Assembly (NCBI GenBank): GCA_000469685.2 | Contig: LS997565.1 | Coordinates: 41,441,166 to 41,505,165 of the forward strand | Direction: 5' to 3' | DNA: 64,000 bases | DNA from: Haemonchus contortus | Lineage: Eukaryota > Nematoda > Chromadorea > Rhabditida > Trichostrongylidae | In this document: piece by piece, positions 9,558 through 20,444 of the stretch | Layout of the letters: the number at the start of each line of letters is the position of its first letter | Position numbering within the stretch: position 1 is the stretch's first letter | Position numbers and translations under genes: made by a program | The notes under the pieces: generated by a model | What the model saw: the letters and a program-made list of their open reading frames with translations, nothing else | Told to the model about the DNA's origin: nothing | Databases searched by the model: none

Positions 9558-11608
9558 TTGGAAAATTTAGTTACCATTATAAACGTACCACCTTTCAATC
9601 TAAAGAAGCGCCTGGTTCGGAACAGGCTATACGATCGCCCATGTACCACCTCAAACTGTGTGGTTTGTCCAGCTGGAAGGGAGGGTGATTGTAATATGTC
9701 TGGGGTGGTCTACAAAATTACTTGCCGTGAATGTGGTGACGAGTATATTGGAGAAACGGCAAGACCACTCCACGTAAGGGTTAAGGAGCACATAGATGGT
9801 ATGAGGCGACTGAAAGAGTCTACCGCCTTGGGGAGTCACCGAATCCAAAAGCATAACGGAGGCGTTTTTGAGGTCACCGTGGAGGTCGTAGCACAGGAAT
9901 CGCAATTGTGCGCACGTAAAACCCTCGAGGCATTTTGGATACAGGTCACCAGTCCCAAAATGAATCGTAGGGAAGAATGTCTCGCAATCACGCGTGAGCT
10001 ACGACCTTATACAGTGTGTTTCAAAAGTATGTGCACACCCAACATTTTGTTTTTTTGGGAATGCCATTTCTTTCTGTAACCTGTGACCTTGACCATTCAA
10101 TTCCTTGTGTGCGATAACCTACGAACACTTATTCTGAGAGAACATCGTAGCTGCTAACATAATTTTTTATTAAAGAAATTTTTTTCTTTGTTTCAAAAGT
10201 ATGTGCACACTTAGCAAAAAACAAAAATATAACCGAGATCAGGAATCAATAGAGCCACCTCAATTTCTGTAGAGGTTATCGACTACGAGGAATCGTTTGA
10301 GAATGGTTTCGTTGCGGTAGGTTCTTCAGTTACCTTTGAAATGAAAAATTTTGAATGTGCACATACTTTTCGAATGGCGACTGGGCCGCTCTTTTTCATA
10401 CATTGCTAGATTCATTCAAGACCCTGGCAGGTATCGCTCACAACCTATTCCTGGCCGTCTACGTATTTTGACTGCTCAGGACAACAGGAGAATAGCCCTT
10501 CTTGTGGCGAATACTTCTTTGTCTGTGTGTCAGATCCGAGCTCAGATGGGTTTATCAGTCTCGCGTACGACCGTTTGGCGCTCTATCCGCTCTGTGAGTA
10601 TCTCACACGGGAGAAGATGAGAAAGGCTACTCGTCTCAGTACTCGCCACAAGCTGTCAAGGCTGGAGTTTGCTCGCGCAGACCATCAAAGAGCCTCCTCC
10701 GAAATTCCTTCTCGAAAACACGAGTGGCTCTCGACGAAGGTACCTTCAGTAAATACAAAATCCATCCGGCCCATCGATATGGTGCTTCTTTTCATCAGAA
10801 AAGATCACTCAAGAGCAAAATGGGTACAACACATTGTTTGTTCTAAAAATAGGAAAATCCTGAAAATTCTCAAACAACCGTACCTTAACCCATGATGTTG
10901 CCATGTTCCTACGAGCAAACTCCAGCCTTGTCAGCTTGTGGCGAGTAATGAGTCGAGTAGCCTTCATCATGGTCTCTCGTGTGATATACTCATCAGAGCG
11001 GATAGGGCGCCAAACAGTCATACGCGAGACTGATAAACCCATCTGAGCTCGGATCTGACACACAGACAAAGAAGTATTCGCCACAAGAAGGGCTATTCTC
11101 CTGTTGTCCTGAGCAGTCAAAATACGTAGACGGCCAGGAATAGGTTGTGAGCGATACCTGCCAGGGTCTCAAATGAATCTAGCAATGTATGAAAAAGAGC
11201 GGCCCAGTCGCCGTTCGAAAAGTATGTGCACATTCAAAATTTTTCATTTCAAAGGTAACTAAAGAACCTACCGCAACGAAACCATTCTCAAACGATTCCT
11301 CGTAGTCGATAACCTCTACAGGAATTCAGGGGGCCCTATTGATTTCTGATCTCGGTTATATTTTTGTTCTTTGCTAAGTGTGCACATACTTTTGAAACAA
11401 AGAAGAAATTTTTCTTCAATAAAAAATTATCTTAGCAGCTACGATGTTCTCTCAGAATAAGTGTTCGTAGGTTATCGCACACAAGGAATTGAATGGTGAA
11501 TTTCACAGGTTACAAAAAGCAATGGTATTCCCAAAAAAACAAAATGTTGGGTGTGCACATACTTTTGAAACACACTGTATAAGGCTGGCCTTCCCACAGA
11601 GACTTTAA
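9558..11608 (+). pseudogene. Penelope-like GIY-YIG endonuclease end, split by insertion
   Basis: The frame from 9558 to 10011 encodes a Cys cluster (CTTSNCVVCP, then TCREC) and a GIY-YIG nuclease core. GVVYKITC corresponds to the GIY strand and DEYIGET to YIG. RVKEH supplies the Arg/His region and ARKTLEAFW supplies the catalytic Glu. This C-terminal layout is that of Penelope-like retroelements, in which the endonuclease follows the reverse transcriptase. No reverse transcriptase is seen upstream, so the copy is 5' truncated. A foldback Tc1-type element (10012-11577) interrupts the frame, and the original reading continues for about ten codons to a TAA at about 11606. The tail to about 11835 includes AATAAAG. 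It is dead as a mobile element. Confidence 0.75.
10012..11577. mobile_element. foldback Tc1-type element
   Basis: The 1566-bp insertion starts CAGTGTGTTTCAAAAGTATG, ends in its complement, and has a TA duplication at 10010-10011 and 11578-11579. The left arm (about 10012-10690) and right arm (about 10905-11577) are inverted copies of about 670 bp. Each arm encodes the Tc1/mariner transposase N-terminal helix-turn-helix region, for example ALLVANTSLSVCQIRAQMGL and then SVSR-TVWR. The centre keeps a scrap of the catalytic region (FSKYKIHPAHRYGASFHQ). Neither arm holds a full DDE domain. It therefore looks like a head-to-head rearranged, non-autonomous derivative that would fold into a long hairpin if transcribed. 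Confidence 0.85.
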
Positions 11609-11849
11609 TGAGAACATACCCCAGCTGACACTGATCGGTTGGTACCATCACTCGCTGGGTGGTTTCGAAGAATCCACAAAGCTACGGTGAGTGGTTCTCC
11701 TTTCAATCACTTGCGTGCCCTGGGGGTCTCGAGCTTTAGTGGGGTTGGTGGAGACGTTTGATCGGATAGTCACAGATTGTTATGATCCTTCCAGGCTCTG
11801 AAGAAGGCGATTCCTCCGAAATGTCAGCCTAATAAAGAATATTTAAAAA

Positions 11850-12384
11850 CCTCGTGAAGAGTACAAGAAAGCAGTAAACTCAATTCAAGATACCAATTAG
11901 TTCGGTAACTCCAGGGAATTGGAAAACATGGTTGACCTGGTCCGGCATAGAGCCAGGATTCAATCCAAGATCATGTGCGATGGTACGCCCCTTGCCACTG
12001 AACCACCCAAGCTCAAGCATGTTTATATCATAATAAATAAGCTCTTACTATGAATGCTATCAATGCTTTCGAATGGTTTTTCAACAGAAAAAAAAATACA
12101 CTGGTTTTGACGAAATTCCCATCAAGAACCCACTTTATATTTGGGTAGGTTACGGTACAGTAGGGCCTTATCTGGATTACGGTAGTGCAGTCGACAACTG
12201 ACAGGCTCCAAAAACTGATTGTTTAAGATAAGCATCACTCTAACCCCCTGAAATGGAACCGAACTTATAAAAGAAGCCAATTCAACCGTATTCATCGTGA
12301 CGTTTAGCAAGAGAGAACTCGTCCAGCCGCTGATCTTCTTCGCTATGACTCCTCATAATTACCAATAATATTTCATAGGGTGAG
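11850..12384. other. no gene recognised
   Basis: This is spacer between the transposon cluster and the right half of duplication unit 1. A 62-codon minus-strand frame at 12122-12310 has no known motif. Confidence 0.5.
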
Positions 12385-13280
12385 CTGGCTTTCCCAAAAA
12401 TCCCAGCGGATTCTTTTCGTCCACGCTGGCAGCTAAACCATTTAAACCATTTTTTGAGTCATCCATGCGGTAAATTGCCCTGAACTTCGTAATCGTCGCT
12501 AAGGTGATGTGCTCATGTCCATGGAGATGAGTAGAAAACCATTTACTCAAAATCTCCTCAATGCTGTAAGTCACTTGCAATATTTCCAGTCTTTCAGCGG
12601 CAGGTTAGTCAGAGCTTTTTTTAAACGAACTCTTCGAATGAGTGTCTTTAGAAAAATTGAGCTCTGTGTATTCAAAAGGAGGGATGACCAATACGAATCT
12701 TCCCCAGAGCTTCGGCCCGTTTAAGGTGATTGTGAGATTTTGCCTTTGTTACATCGAGAGCCCAAACCTTCGGCTGGTATTTCCCGAGAGCACACACAGA
12801 AGTGTCAGTTCCCATCATAGAATATCAACTCCTCCTGTAAAAGTTATTGGCTCTTCAAGTAACAAAAATTAGAAGCGAACTAAAATTCCCTTATGAACTC
12901 AATTGGTCAACAAACCGCTTCTACCATTCCCATGATTCCACTGTAAATGTCAAAAACTTACCAATCACCATGGTCATACAAAATCTTTCACTTAATGAGA
13001 TATCTGTCACGGAATTTCTCGAAAACCACCTAACGTGTTGGAGTACAATTTGGGAAGGATGAGGCATTGTTTCATTTGAATGGAGCAATTCGGCCTTGCA
13101 TGAGTTTATGGGAGGGGCATGCGTCAAGGTAGGTGGTTTTCGAGCACAGCCCCATTACTTTCAGTACACTCTGATTCCTGTGACTATCAGTAGGAGAATT
13201 TGGGCAAAGCTCTGGTCAAAACAATTTCTTGTTTTGTTAGAAATATTAAAACTGATATTTTAGAAGCAATTCTTCTCCTT

Positions 13281-14195
13281 ATGATGAGGCCAAGAAACTC
13301 GCTTGTAGTGATCGCTCTCATCTTGCAGGTACGATATGTTCTTCTACTCATGTCTAACTCGGTCTTTTGTAGTTCTCAGCCCGCTCGAAACTAAATCCGA
13401 CAAAAGCTGTTTTGCCCGACCCGATCAGATCAGAATAGAAAAACCAATGACTTTTGCAAACATAAGGGCAAAGGGTTCAACCTCGTAAGGAGAGAAATCG
13501 AAAACTTAAGTGATTTCTGAAATGTTAAGGACTCACGGGGGACATTGTTTCAGGTCGATCCATCGCATCCCTGCATCTTCAGTAATTACTGTCGGCCGTA
13601 CAATAGTGGTGACCCTATTTATCTCAATACTTCCACTTCCCTATACGACTGCTTGAAGACGTGTTACTCCATCAAAGGCTGCAATTGTGTTCAATACGAA
13701 CAGGTATGTTCCATTATTAATTTTGCTGAAGTTCGACTGAATATAGCCGCCATTTGTATCACTATTGTTCGAATTATGCCGTCAACCATTCGCTGTCAGG
13801 TCTATCTATTACTTAGTCCTTCGAATAGTGGAATCAATGAGTATCAAGAATAATATAAAGAGAATAAGGACCGTGATCCTGAAGTGAGTCGCCGATGTAG
13901 TGATTTATTTTAGTACAGTGTTAGTATATGATATAGTATCACAAATAAAGCATAACGCTAAACAGTCGCTGCCTGAATGACCATAAAGCGTATGTCGCAA
14001 GCGTGCTTTGTTTGGCATCAATCAATACACAAGGTTTATCTGATACTTTTCATTTCTAAGGGAATATGTTGGGCTTTTACTTGTTCCGACACCTTCCGCC
14101 AAGAAAATGAGAACAATGGATGCATCTACTACAAACTCGATCGAGCCTCCACTGCAGTTTCGGAACAGTGCAAACCAGTGTCAGATTTGCTCTGA
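13281..14195 (+). CDS. secreted Cys-rich PAN/apple-like protein A
   Basis: There are three phase-0 exons: 13281-13328, 13554-13703 and 14061-14195, encoding 110 residues. Exon 1 encodes a 16-residue hydrophobic leader (MMRPRNSLVVIALILQ). Exons 2 and 3 encode the mature part with ten cysteines: HPCIFSNYC, YDCLKTCYSIKGCNC, GICWAFTC, NGCIYYKL and EQCKP. Spacing around DCLKTC and GCIYYKL resembles PAN/apple modules, but I cannot confirm the family. AATAAA at 14216-14221 follows the stop closely. The paralogue at 17650-19537 has the same exon plan and total length. Gene A has two cysteines that the paralogue lacks (in GCNC and FTC), possibly an extra disulfide. It is divergent from ShKT copy 1 in the ancestral unit. 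The function is unknown and secretion is inferred. Confidence 0.78.
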
Positions 14196-14215
14196 TACCA
14201 CAGCTTTCGAAGTCA

Positions 14216-14221
14216 AATAAA
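14216..14221 (+). terminator. polyadenylation signal, gene A
   Basis: A canonical AATAAA sits 20 bp after the stop codon. The paralogue has one at 19561-19566, 23 bp after its stop. Confidence 0.7.
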
Positions 14222-14222
14222 C

Positions 14223-15540
14223 TGTTGATCTCGTTTTGGTTATACCAGCGTATATTCATCGGTTGTACCGAGAGAAAAAGTAAAGTCATTTTGTGATAGC
14301 CGTTGGACTCCAACGTTTTCTGGCCCCTCGGAACGACGCCAGCGCGGCCGCCATCTTGGATCACACTTCTTCATAAAATCTCTGAAAAAAATTGTAGCAG
14401 TAGTAATTGAACCGATAATAAACGGTAATAAAATGGATTTTTTTTTACTCCCGGGTAATTAAAAAGTAGAAGAGCTTGGCCCCTCCCGGGACCACTTTCT
14501 TCACTTTCTTTTTGTGTTGATGTTGGAATGCCGCCTGCATTAATCGCTGACCGAGATGCAACAGCCCGCCTCTCCGGCGTGTTGATTAGCTACCGGATCC
14601 CATGCTAACTACCTTCAGTGGCGCATCCAGTTTTTAATGTGTTCTGATATTCCACAGTGTCAGATTCTACTACACCGCAGGAAAAATCAAATGGCATTAA
14701 CGATTGTTTATGAATATCAAGAAGAAAAGTAGTGCAAAGTATGAGCATGTCCAAACAGCCCTGTTTCCTGAAATGTCGTCTTCGAGGCTATTTTAATCTG
14801 AACTTGCTACTCTAAGGTAAGGTTAGAATGGGCTGGAAAATGTTTTGAGGTAAGGTACAGTTATATAGGGATAGAGTAACCACAATTGGACCACTACTTT
14901 CTAAGCATATACTAGGATCGAAGGATGCCCTTCGATTCGAAGAGCGGCAGTGTGAAGTTCGAAGTGGTTCTTAATTTAAATGAAGGGTATAGAAGATTGA
15001 AATGCATTCTGTTGTATCGAAATTCGTAGGAGTTAAGCTCGTATTATGGAAATATTCAGCCACGCGGGTACCTGATCACTTGATCCTGAACGAATTCCAA
15101 CCTGAGGCAACTCGATTTGAACTCTCTAGGAGTAGAATATAGGTGAGAGATTCACTTGGAATAATAAAAGAACAGGGTAGCTTGAATATTTACTTGAATC
15201 GAATAAGTGAAGAGATCGGGGCTTGAGCCCAGCCGCTGCTTGAGACGATTGTGACGATATCGATCCGTTGTACTGCGACTTGCCTTTTTATTGCTACCTC
15301 GCATTGCGTAGATCACGTCTATAATAGAATAGGCCCGTTCACAAATTAAACAAAAGAGTTAGAAAGAGAAGTAAACAACAGATGAACAAAAAAGAGGTCG
15401 CATTCGCGACATGTTGCTTGTGAATGGATAAGCTGCCTTTCGCCTTGATATCGCTCTTACATAGGCAAACACATATACATAGATCGCCTTCTGCAGAGGG
15501 AGAACGCTATGAGTGCACAAAAATGGTAGCAGCATTTGGT
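14223..15540. other. no gene recognised
   Basis: This is spacer between duplication units 1 and 2. It has no convincing coding frame, terminal repeat or RNA gene. Confidence 0.5.
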
Positions 15541-15582
15541 TTTGAGGAATATTTTATTTTTGATGGACTTTGCCGAATAATA

Positions 15583-16157
15583 ATAATTGTATGCAAATAA
15601 CTTATGTCTGGAGCAATACGCCTCTGCGGTGTTTAGAAAACCCGGTTGGTTGCACATCCCTTCGTGTTTTGGGCCCAAGCACTACGTTTCACCGCTGGCG
15701 TCTTCGCATTCCTGAAAAAAGCGTCAGATTAACAATGCTCATAGATATGAGGCGAGCCTTCTTTATTCGAATGCGCCATGCATTTTATATCCATGTAGGA
15801 CTTCGATGAATTCTGACGGTAAATGAAGTGGAGCAATCAAATTCAAACATATAAATGTGTGACAGGTCAAATTAATGATTGTAGTTGGGATCCAAATATC
15901 TTGACTCACATAAAGACTTGGTGTAACAGCCACGGATTTACGTTAGCACAAAGGCTGAGCGAGTTTTGGTGTAGTTTCATCCTGGACTTGATCATTAACG
16001 TTGCCTGAGCTACCAAGACAACACATTGTTGCCCATCATTCTATCAGAGCAACAGAAAAACGAAGTTCTAGCCTGTCATACGGTAATCTACAAAAGTTGT
16101 TACTTCAAAGGTGAAGGCGATGAGCAGAAAACGAGCGTAGACGATGTGAAAGAACAT
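15583..16157 (-). pseudogene. ShKT-domain peptide pseudogene, copy 2
   Basis: Exon 1 (16157-16092) still reads as a hydrophobic leader of 22 codons. The intron donor has decayed from GTAAGT to GTAGAT. Exon 2 starts at 15711 after a CAG. Its tenth codon is a TAG stop (15684-15682) where the other copies have Phe. Further on, a one-base loss after the fourth cysteine codon shifts the frame, and a further change turns the fifth cysteine position into a stop in the old frame. The palindromic promoter block and the TATA box have also decayed, while an AATAAA remains at 15553-15558. Three intact copies lie elsewhere in the window. The gene is almost certainly dead. Confidence 0.88.
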
Positions 16158-16575
16158 ATCGGATTTTGCTGACTTGTTGATGAGTACTCGACGGTGGCTC
16201 TATTCATACTACAGTAATCTAAAATCAAGAGCAAACCCCTCGTGAAAGAAATGGGAGGTGCAATGGCAATCAAATGTGGGGTGGATTTTCACGAACATTG
16301 CAAACATTCTTTTACTGCCTTATTGCTGAGCTTAGATGGCTCTACTATAAAGTGAAATGGTAACAAGTGAGGAACGTTGAGAGGAATGGGTGCTAAGTTA
16401 GCCGGAACTGGTATCAATTTGAGGTTCTACTACTGGGTTGTACTAGTAGTAACCGTGCCATTTAGCGCTTCTCCAATTCCGAAAAAGTACATAATCCTTG
16501 CTAGTTCAAAATGAAACACACAGACAGTACATCTAAGGCAGTGTTTTCCAGACTAGTCTCCTCTGTAGCAACTAT

Positions 16576-16725
16576 TCAGTCGTGCCACAGTATCACCATA
16601 GCTGCGATGGAGCTATCGTACTCTGAGGACTTAGAATCTTCTATCCTCGGATTCTGTTTGTTTTGATCCGTCCAGTCTTCAACGTTTCTTACAACTTCAA
16701 CGCCATGATGTTCCGCTGTTAGCCG
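16576..16725 (-). pseudogene. duplicate of the 52-residue frame
   Basis: This is homologous to the second exon of the possible gene at 4970-5217. The frame is kept for about 37 codons (VEVVRNVEDWTDQNKQ), then runs past the other copy's stop. The expected upstream exon has lost its ATG. It is probably a relic, if the pair was ever coding. Confidence 0.3.
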
Positions 16726-17649
16726 TCTGTACAGCTGCCCCCAGTGACTATAGAACATTTAAGATGGGAGTTAAGGAAAAAGGTGAAGAATTCAAAAGAG
16801 CGGTTGAATGCGGTCGCGTTGCGTTTATAATCGCATCGGTTCACGGTGAATTTATCAGATGCCACTCGTGCGATTTGACGCTTCTTGAACATATAGCGCT
16901 TTTCCCCTCATTATCAAAGGAAAGCAGGGTTAGGTCTGGCTTCTGTGTTCCCAGTACTTCTGCAATTCTCTTCGTCCACGTTGGCGCTCAAACTATTACT
17001 CATGGAACATCTTTTTTTGTCACTTTTGCTGCCATAACCTTTTAGTGCGTCGCTGTGGTGATGAGTTCATGGGGATGAATAGAGATCCATTTACTGGAAG
17101 CTCCTTAGGGTTTTGAGTCATTTGCCATCTTCACCGACTTCGAGAGGCAGGTTAGTCAGAGTTCCCTACAGTAAACTCTTCAAACAAGTGTGCCGATAAA
17201 AGCTGAGCTTTTTGTTCCGTATGGAAAATTCTAGATGATTGTGAGTGAATCAATTAGCCGTTCCTCCTTGAAAGCCCAAACCACAGGCCAGTAGGCCAGT
17301 ATTTCCCGGAAGGTACGCACAGAAATCTTATGCCCACCCAATACCTATGAATACATCTGATACTATGAGGATGAAGTCACGAATCTCTGGAAAACCACTT
17401 GGAAAATCGCTATTAAAATTGAAACGTTGAGGCATAGGGGAATTCAGCCACGCATGGTATGGGAGGGGCATGAGTCGAAGCAGGCGGGGCTGCAGCAAAG
17501 TCGCGTCATGGCGAGTACCACATAACAACCATCATCACCCTAGACCTTTTTTGCACTTATAAAAACGTACAAGTTTTGGTGAGCTCAAATTTGTTGATTT
17601 CGGCGCTGCCTTTGAAGGAACTGGCACTTCAGAAGCGAGTCGTCTCATT

Positions 17650-19537
17650 ATGATGTGGACAAACACATCGCTCGCTCTAATCGTTTTCATGTTGCAGGTA
17701 TTCTCCATTGTTTACGACTTATTCGACCTGTCTGTCTCTTGATTGAATTCAGCAGTACTTTTAAGACTAATCAGAAAAAGCAAAATGTATCACGACTATC
17801 CTCGACTGTTACCCAAACAGCTCAGCGAAACATCGATGACTTTAAAGGCACTGTTCAAGAAAAAATGGTTTCGGAGATTTGCACATGGTTTGAATTCGAC
17901 CCCCCTCTGATACCATTTGTGCAGGAATGAGGTTGGAAAACGTCTGTGTAGGGCACAATAAGGGGCCGGAGAGTGAGCCACGGTCGCCCTAAGCCCCTCG
18001 CTAGGCTTACTACGAAATCTAATTGCTGTTCACCACTTTCGCATTGGAGCGAAGTTGGTGAAAAATCGATAAGCTGGTTGGCAAATTGCCAGAGACGGTC
18101 AGCTGGTCGACCACTAAATCGAACAATTCAACGTAAAACATCAATATAAAGGATTTTGACTTACCTTTCCTATCCTGTGAATTGAATAATTAGAAGAATG
18201 GCAACAGTCCAGAGAAGAATAGCAGCTGCTCAGCAGAATAATAGCAGGGAGAAATCCGATCAGCTGTTTGGGTGTGTTGCCTGCTATTGCAGACAACACA
18301 TTGCGTCGAATTCGTGCACTCGCCCGAACACTCCCTAACCGCCGTTCTTTCAATGTGGAACTCGTCCAATCCCCCCTTCCAACTCTTTTTTTGACCCTTT
18401 GTAATTCTTTTTGTTCATCGTTTTTTGCGCTTTTTTCGTTGTTATCGCTTTATTCTAGAGTAGTTCTATCAATTTCCGTCAAAAAGGGTACCCTAAATTT
18501 ATTGCGATTGGTGCCTTTAATGTTAGCATGTGGGTGATGAGTTGAGAGCAAAACATTTGAACTCGGATGGGACTCGAACCCGTCCTTAATATCCATAGAC
18601 AGAACAAGAAAATCTAGCTGTTCTTCGTTGCGAAAGCCCCTGTACAGGCTTTCCCACCTTCGTGAAGTCTCGGAACATTAACAGAGCTATTCTGAAGAGA
18701 AACCTTTTTTTCTACTGCAACTAATGAGTCTAAAATGATACTATAAAGCAATTCAATAAAATGTTTGCTTTATAAAAACACAACCGGAATTCGAATAAAA
18801 ATTTACAATAGATATGGATAATGATCCATTATGGTGATAGCCATTTGAGGCAAATCAAAGACAGTGATTTCAAGAATGTTGGAGCGCCTTCGGGGTTTGA
18901 TTCAGGTCTCTCAAACTCCTTCCTGCTCCTTCAAAAAATTTTGTCAGGACGAATATAGTGTTACTGGCACGATCTATTACAATATCTCTACCTTCCTTAA
19001 CGATTGCTTGAAGACGTGTTTTTTCACCCGTAATTGCACCTATGCTCTATTTAGCCAGGTACGTTCCAGTATTGTTCAAATTCGATTGAATATTAGTTCA
19101 ACTAACTAACAAACTAACAGCTAGCTAACTAACTAGTTAACTCCCTAGTCTATCTATTGTATAGTCCTTCATATATGGTAATTGACGAAAATCAGGACTG
19201 ATAAGACAAGTACAAGGAGCATGGTCTCAAATTCAACGAATGACGATATTTTGCTTGTGATACAGTATTGTATATAATACTGTATCACAAATAAAATATA
19301 ACGTCGAACAATTGCTGCTTAACCGAATCGATTGCAATTGAATAGGTCGTAAGCGTGCATTGTTTCACATAACTGTTACTTACGAGTTGTCCATAACTTT
19401 TTAAGGGCATTTGCTATAATTTTGATCACTTCAACTTCCTAAACCAAGCAAACTCCACTAACTGTTTCTACTACAAACTCGAACGAAACTCCACTCCTGA
19501 GCCAGGACAGTGTACACCAGTATCAACTTTTCTCTGA
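17650..19537 (+). CDS. secreted Cys-rich PAN/apple-like protein B
   Basis: This is the paralogue of the gene at 13281-14195. Exons are 17650-17697, 18906-19058 and 19406-19537, all phase 0, encoding 110 residues. Exon 1 encodes the leader MMWTNTSLALIVFMLQ. Exon 2 has PSCSFKKFC and NDCLKTCFFTRNC. Exon 3 has GICYNF, NCFYYKLE and GQCTP. Eight cysteines are shared with gene A. There are several NxS/T sites (NIST, NCT, NST, in order), so N-glycosylation is plausible. Intron 1 is 1208 bp against 225 bp in gene A, so about 1 kb has been gained there or lost in A. AATAAA lies at 19561-19566. Splice sites look intact, so I call it functional. The molecular role is unknown. Confidence 0.75.
19100..19141. 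repeat. CTAA-type simple repeat
   Basis: Imperfect AACTAACTA repeats lie inside intron 2 of Cys-rich gene B. Gene A has no such expansion. Confidence 0.7.
19258..19287. repeat. 12-bp perfect hairpin in intron
   Basis: TGATACAGTATT pairs perfectly with AATACTGTATCA across the 6-base loop GTATAT. It lies in intron 2 of gene B. The equivalent place in gene A, near 13916-13945, has a degenerate version. Confidence 0.6.
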
Positions 19538-19566
19538 GCTCACAGCTCCTCACAAATTCGAATAAA

Positions 19567-19987
19567 GTGTTCATCTTGCTTTCCTTGTTTCAGTTTAAAT
19601 TTCAGTGGGCCTACTTTGAACGGAGTGGATGAAAGAGAGATTTTATGATGGCCCTTAGACTAGGGCGGTTACTTATTTGATCGCTCGGGAACATGCCAGC
19701 CTGATGATGAGACTTCCTCATGGAAGCTCGGAACAAAAAGAGTGGGGTGTCCCGACTTTCCCTACCAGGTAGGAATTTCTGGACTACATTGGCTTGAGGC
19801 GAGGACGATTGGAGTAATTACTTACGCTAGCTCCAAAAAGCGATGGTCAACAGGGACCACGGGTGGTACAGGTGAGAGCGCTGTGTGTATATATGTCTGT
19901 GAGTGCGTATGAATGTGTATTTGTGCGTGAGTGTGTTTGTGTGTGTGGCAGCTCTGTTTGAGAAGAGCATGAGTTTTAATCTAAGAT

Positions 19988-20029
<42 letters not shown>

Positions 20030-20444
20030 GACACACATCCACTCACTTCGTGAGGGCATCGTCCACCATGAGCGGATTTGTCAAGTCTCAAGTCATGTGG
20101 GTTAAACACACGTGGTTGAGTCTCCGCTTATTCCAGGTTGGATGCATAATTTCTCTCCGTGAACGTAGTCCAACTCCGTCACTTCCTGCCACCAGCAGTG
20201 ATCCTACCCTGCCGCCGGTACTCCCACCTACAAACAAACAGATACCAACAGATATCATATGTGGTGCGATGGAGACATCTAAGGAATCAGATTACAGTAA
20301 TCAAAAGTGTTTGTTCCGCGGAAGAATGCTGTGACTGCAATAACGACTGCTATCATTAATTTTAGTCGCGGCGATCCATCATCAAAAACGGCTCCTACTC
20401 CAATTACGCGCTTGTTACCGGCTCGATTTTCTTTTTTCATGTGA
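19567..20444. other. no gene; microsatellite region
   Basis: I see no supported gene. GT-rich sequence at about 19886-19950 is followed by a TA run at 19990-20021. Open frames across these simple repeats are artefacts of composition. Confidence 0.55.
19990..20028. repeat. TA microsatellite
   Basis: About 15 uninterrupted TA units run into a short CA-rich end. Confidence 0.9.

Larger units (their letters stand above)
12385..14222. repeat. segmental duplication, unit 1 right half
   Basis: This aligns with 16950-19566. Shared landmarks include TTTCGTCCACG-TGGC near 12417 and 16974, GGCAGGTTAGTCAGAG near 12600 and 17150, all three exons of the Cys-rich gene, the intron block with CACAAATAAA, and the polyadenylation signal. 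Confidence 0.75.
15540..19566. repeat. segmental duplication, unit 2 (compact)
   Basis: The unit is a divergent arrangement: ShKT pseudogene (minus), the remnant of the 52-residue frame (minus), and the Cys-rich gene B (plus). Its two halves match 4020-5330 and 12385-14222. It therefore shows what unit 1 looked like before transposons moved its halves apart. Confidence 0.72.

Noticed and set aside
12359..12580. Minus-strand frame with LSKWFSTHLHGHEHITLAT, partly conserved at 17050-17120
   Set aside because: The duplicate has stops and frameshifts soon after the shared SKW-S-H motif. I could not decide between a gene relic and conserved promoter DNA.
18541..18660. Possible tRNA on the minus strand, with GGGTTCGAGTCCC
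   Set aside because: The T-arm has mismatches, and no 7-bp acceptor stem, D-arm or convincing A box can be placed. It is more likely a tRNA-related repeat fragment.
19827..20042. Open frames full of repeated Tyr-Ile or Thr-His pairs
   Set aside because: These are translations of TA and GT microsatellites, not genes.
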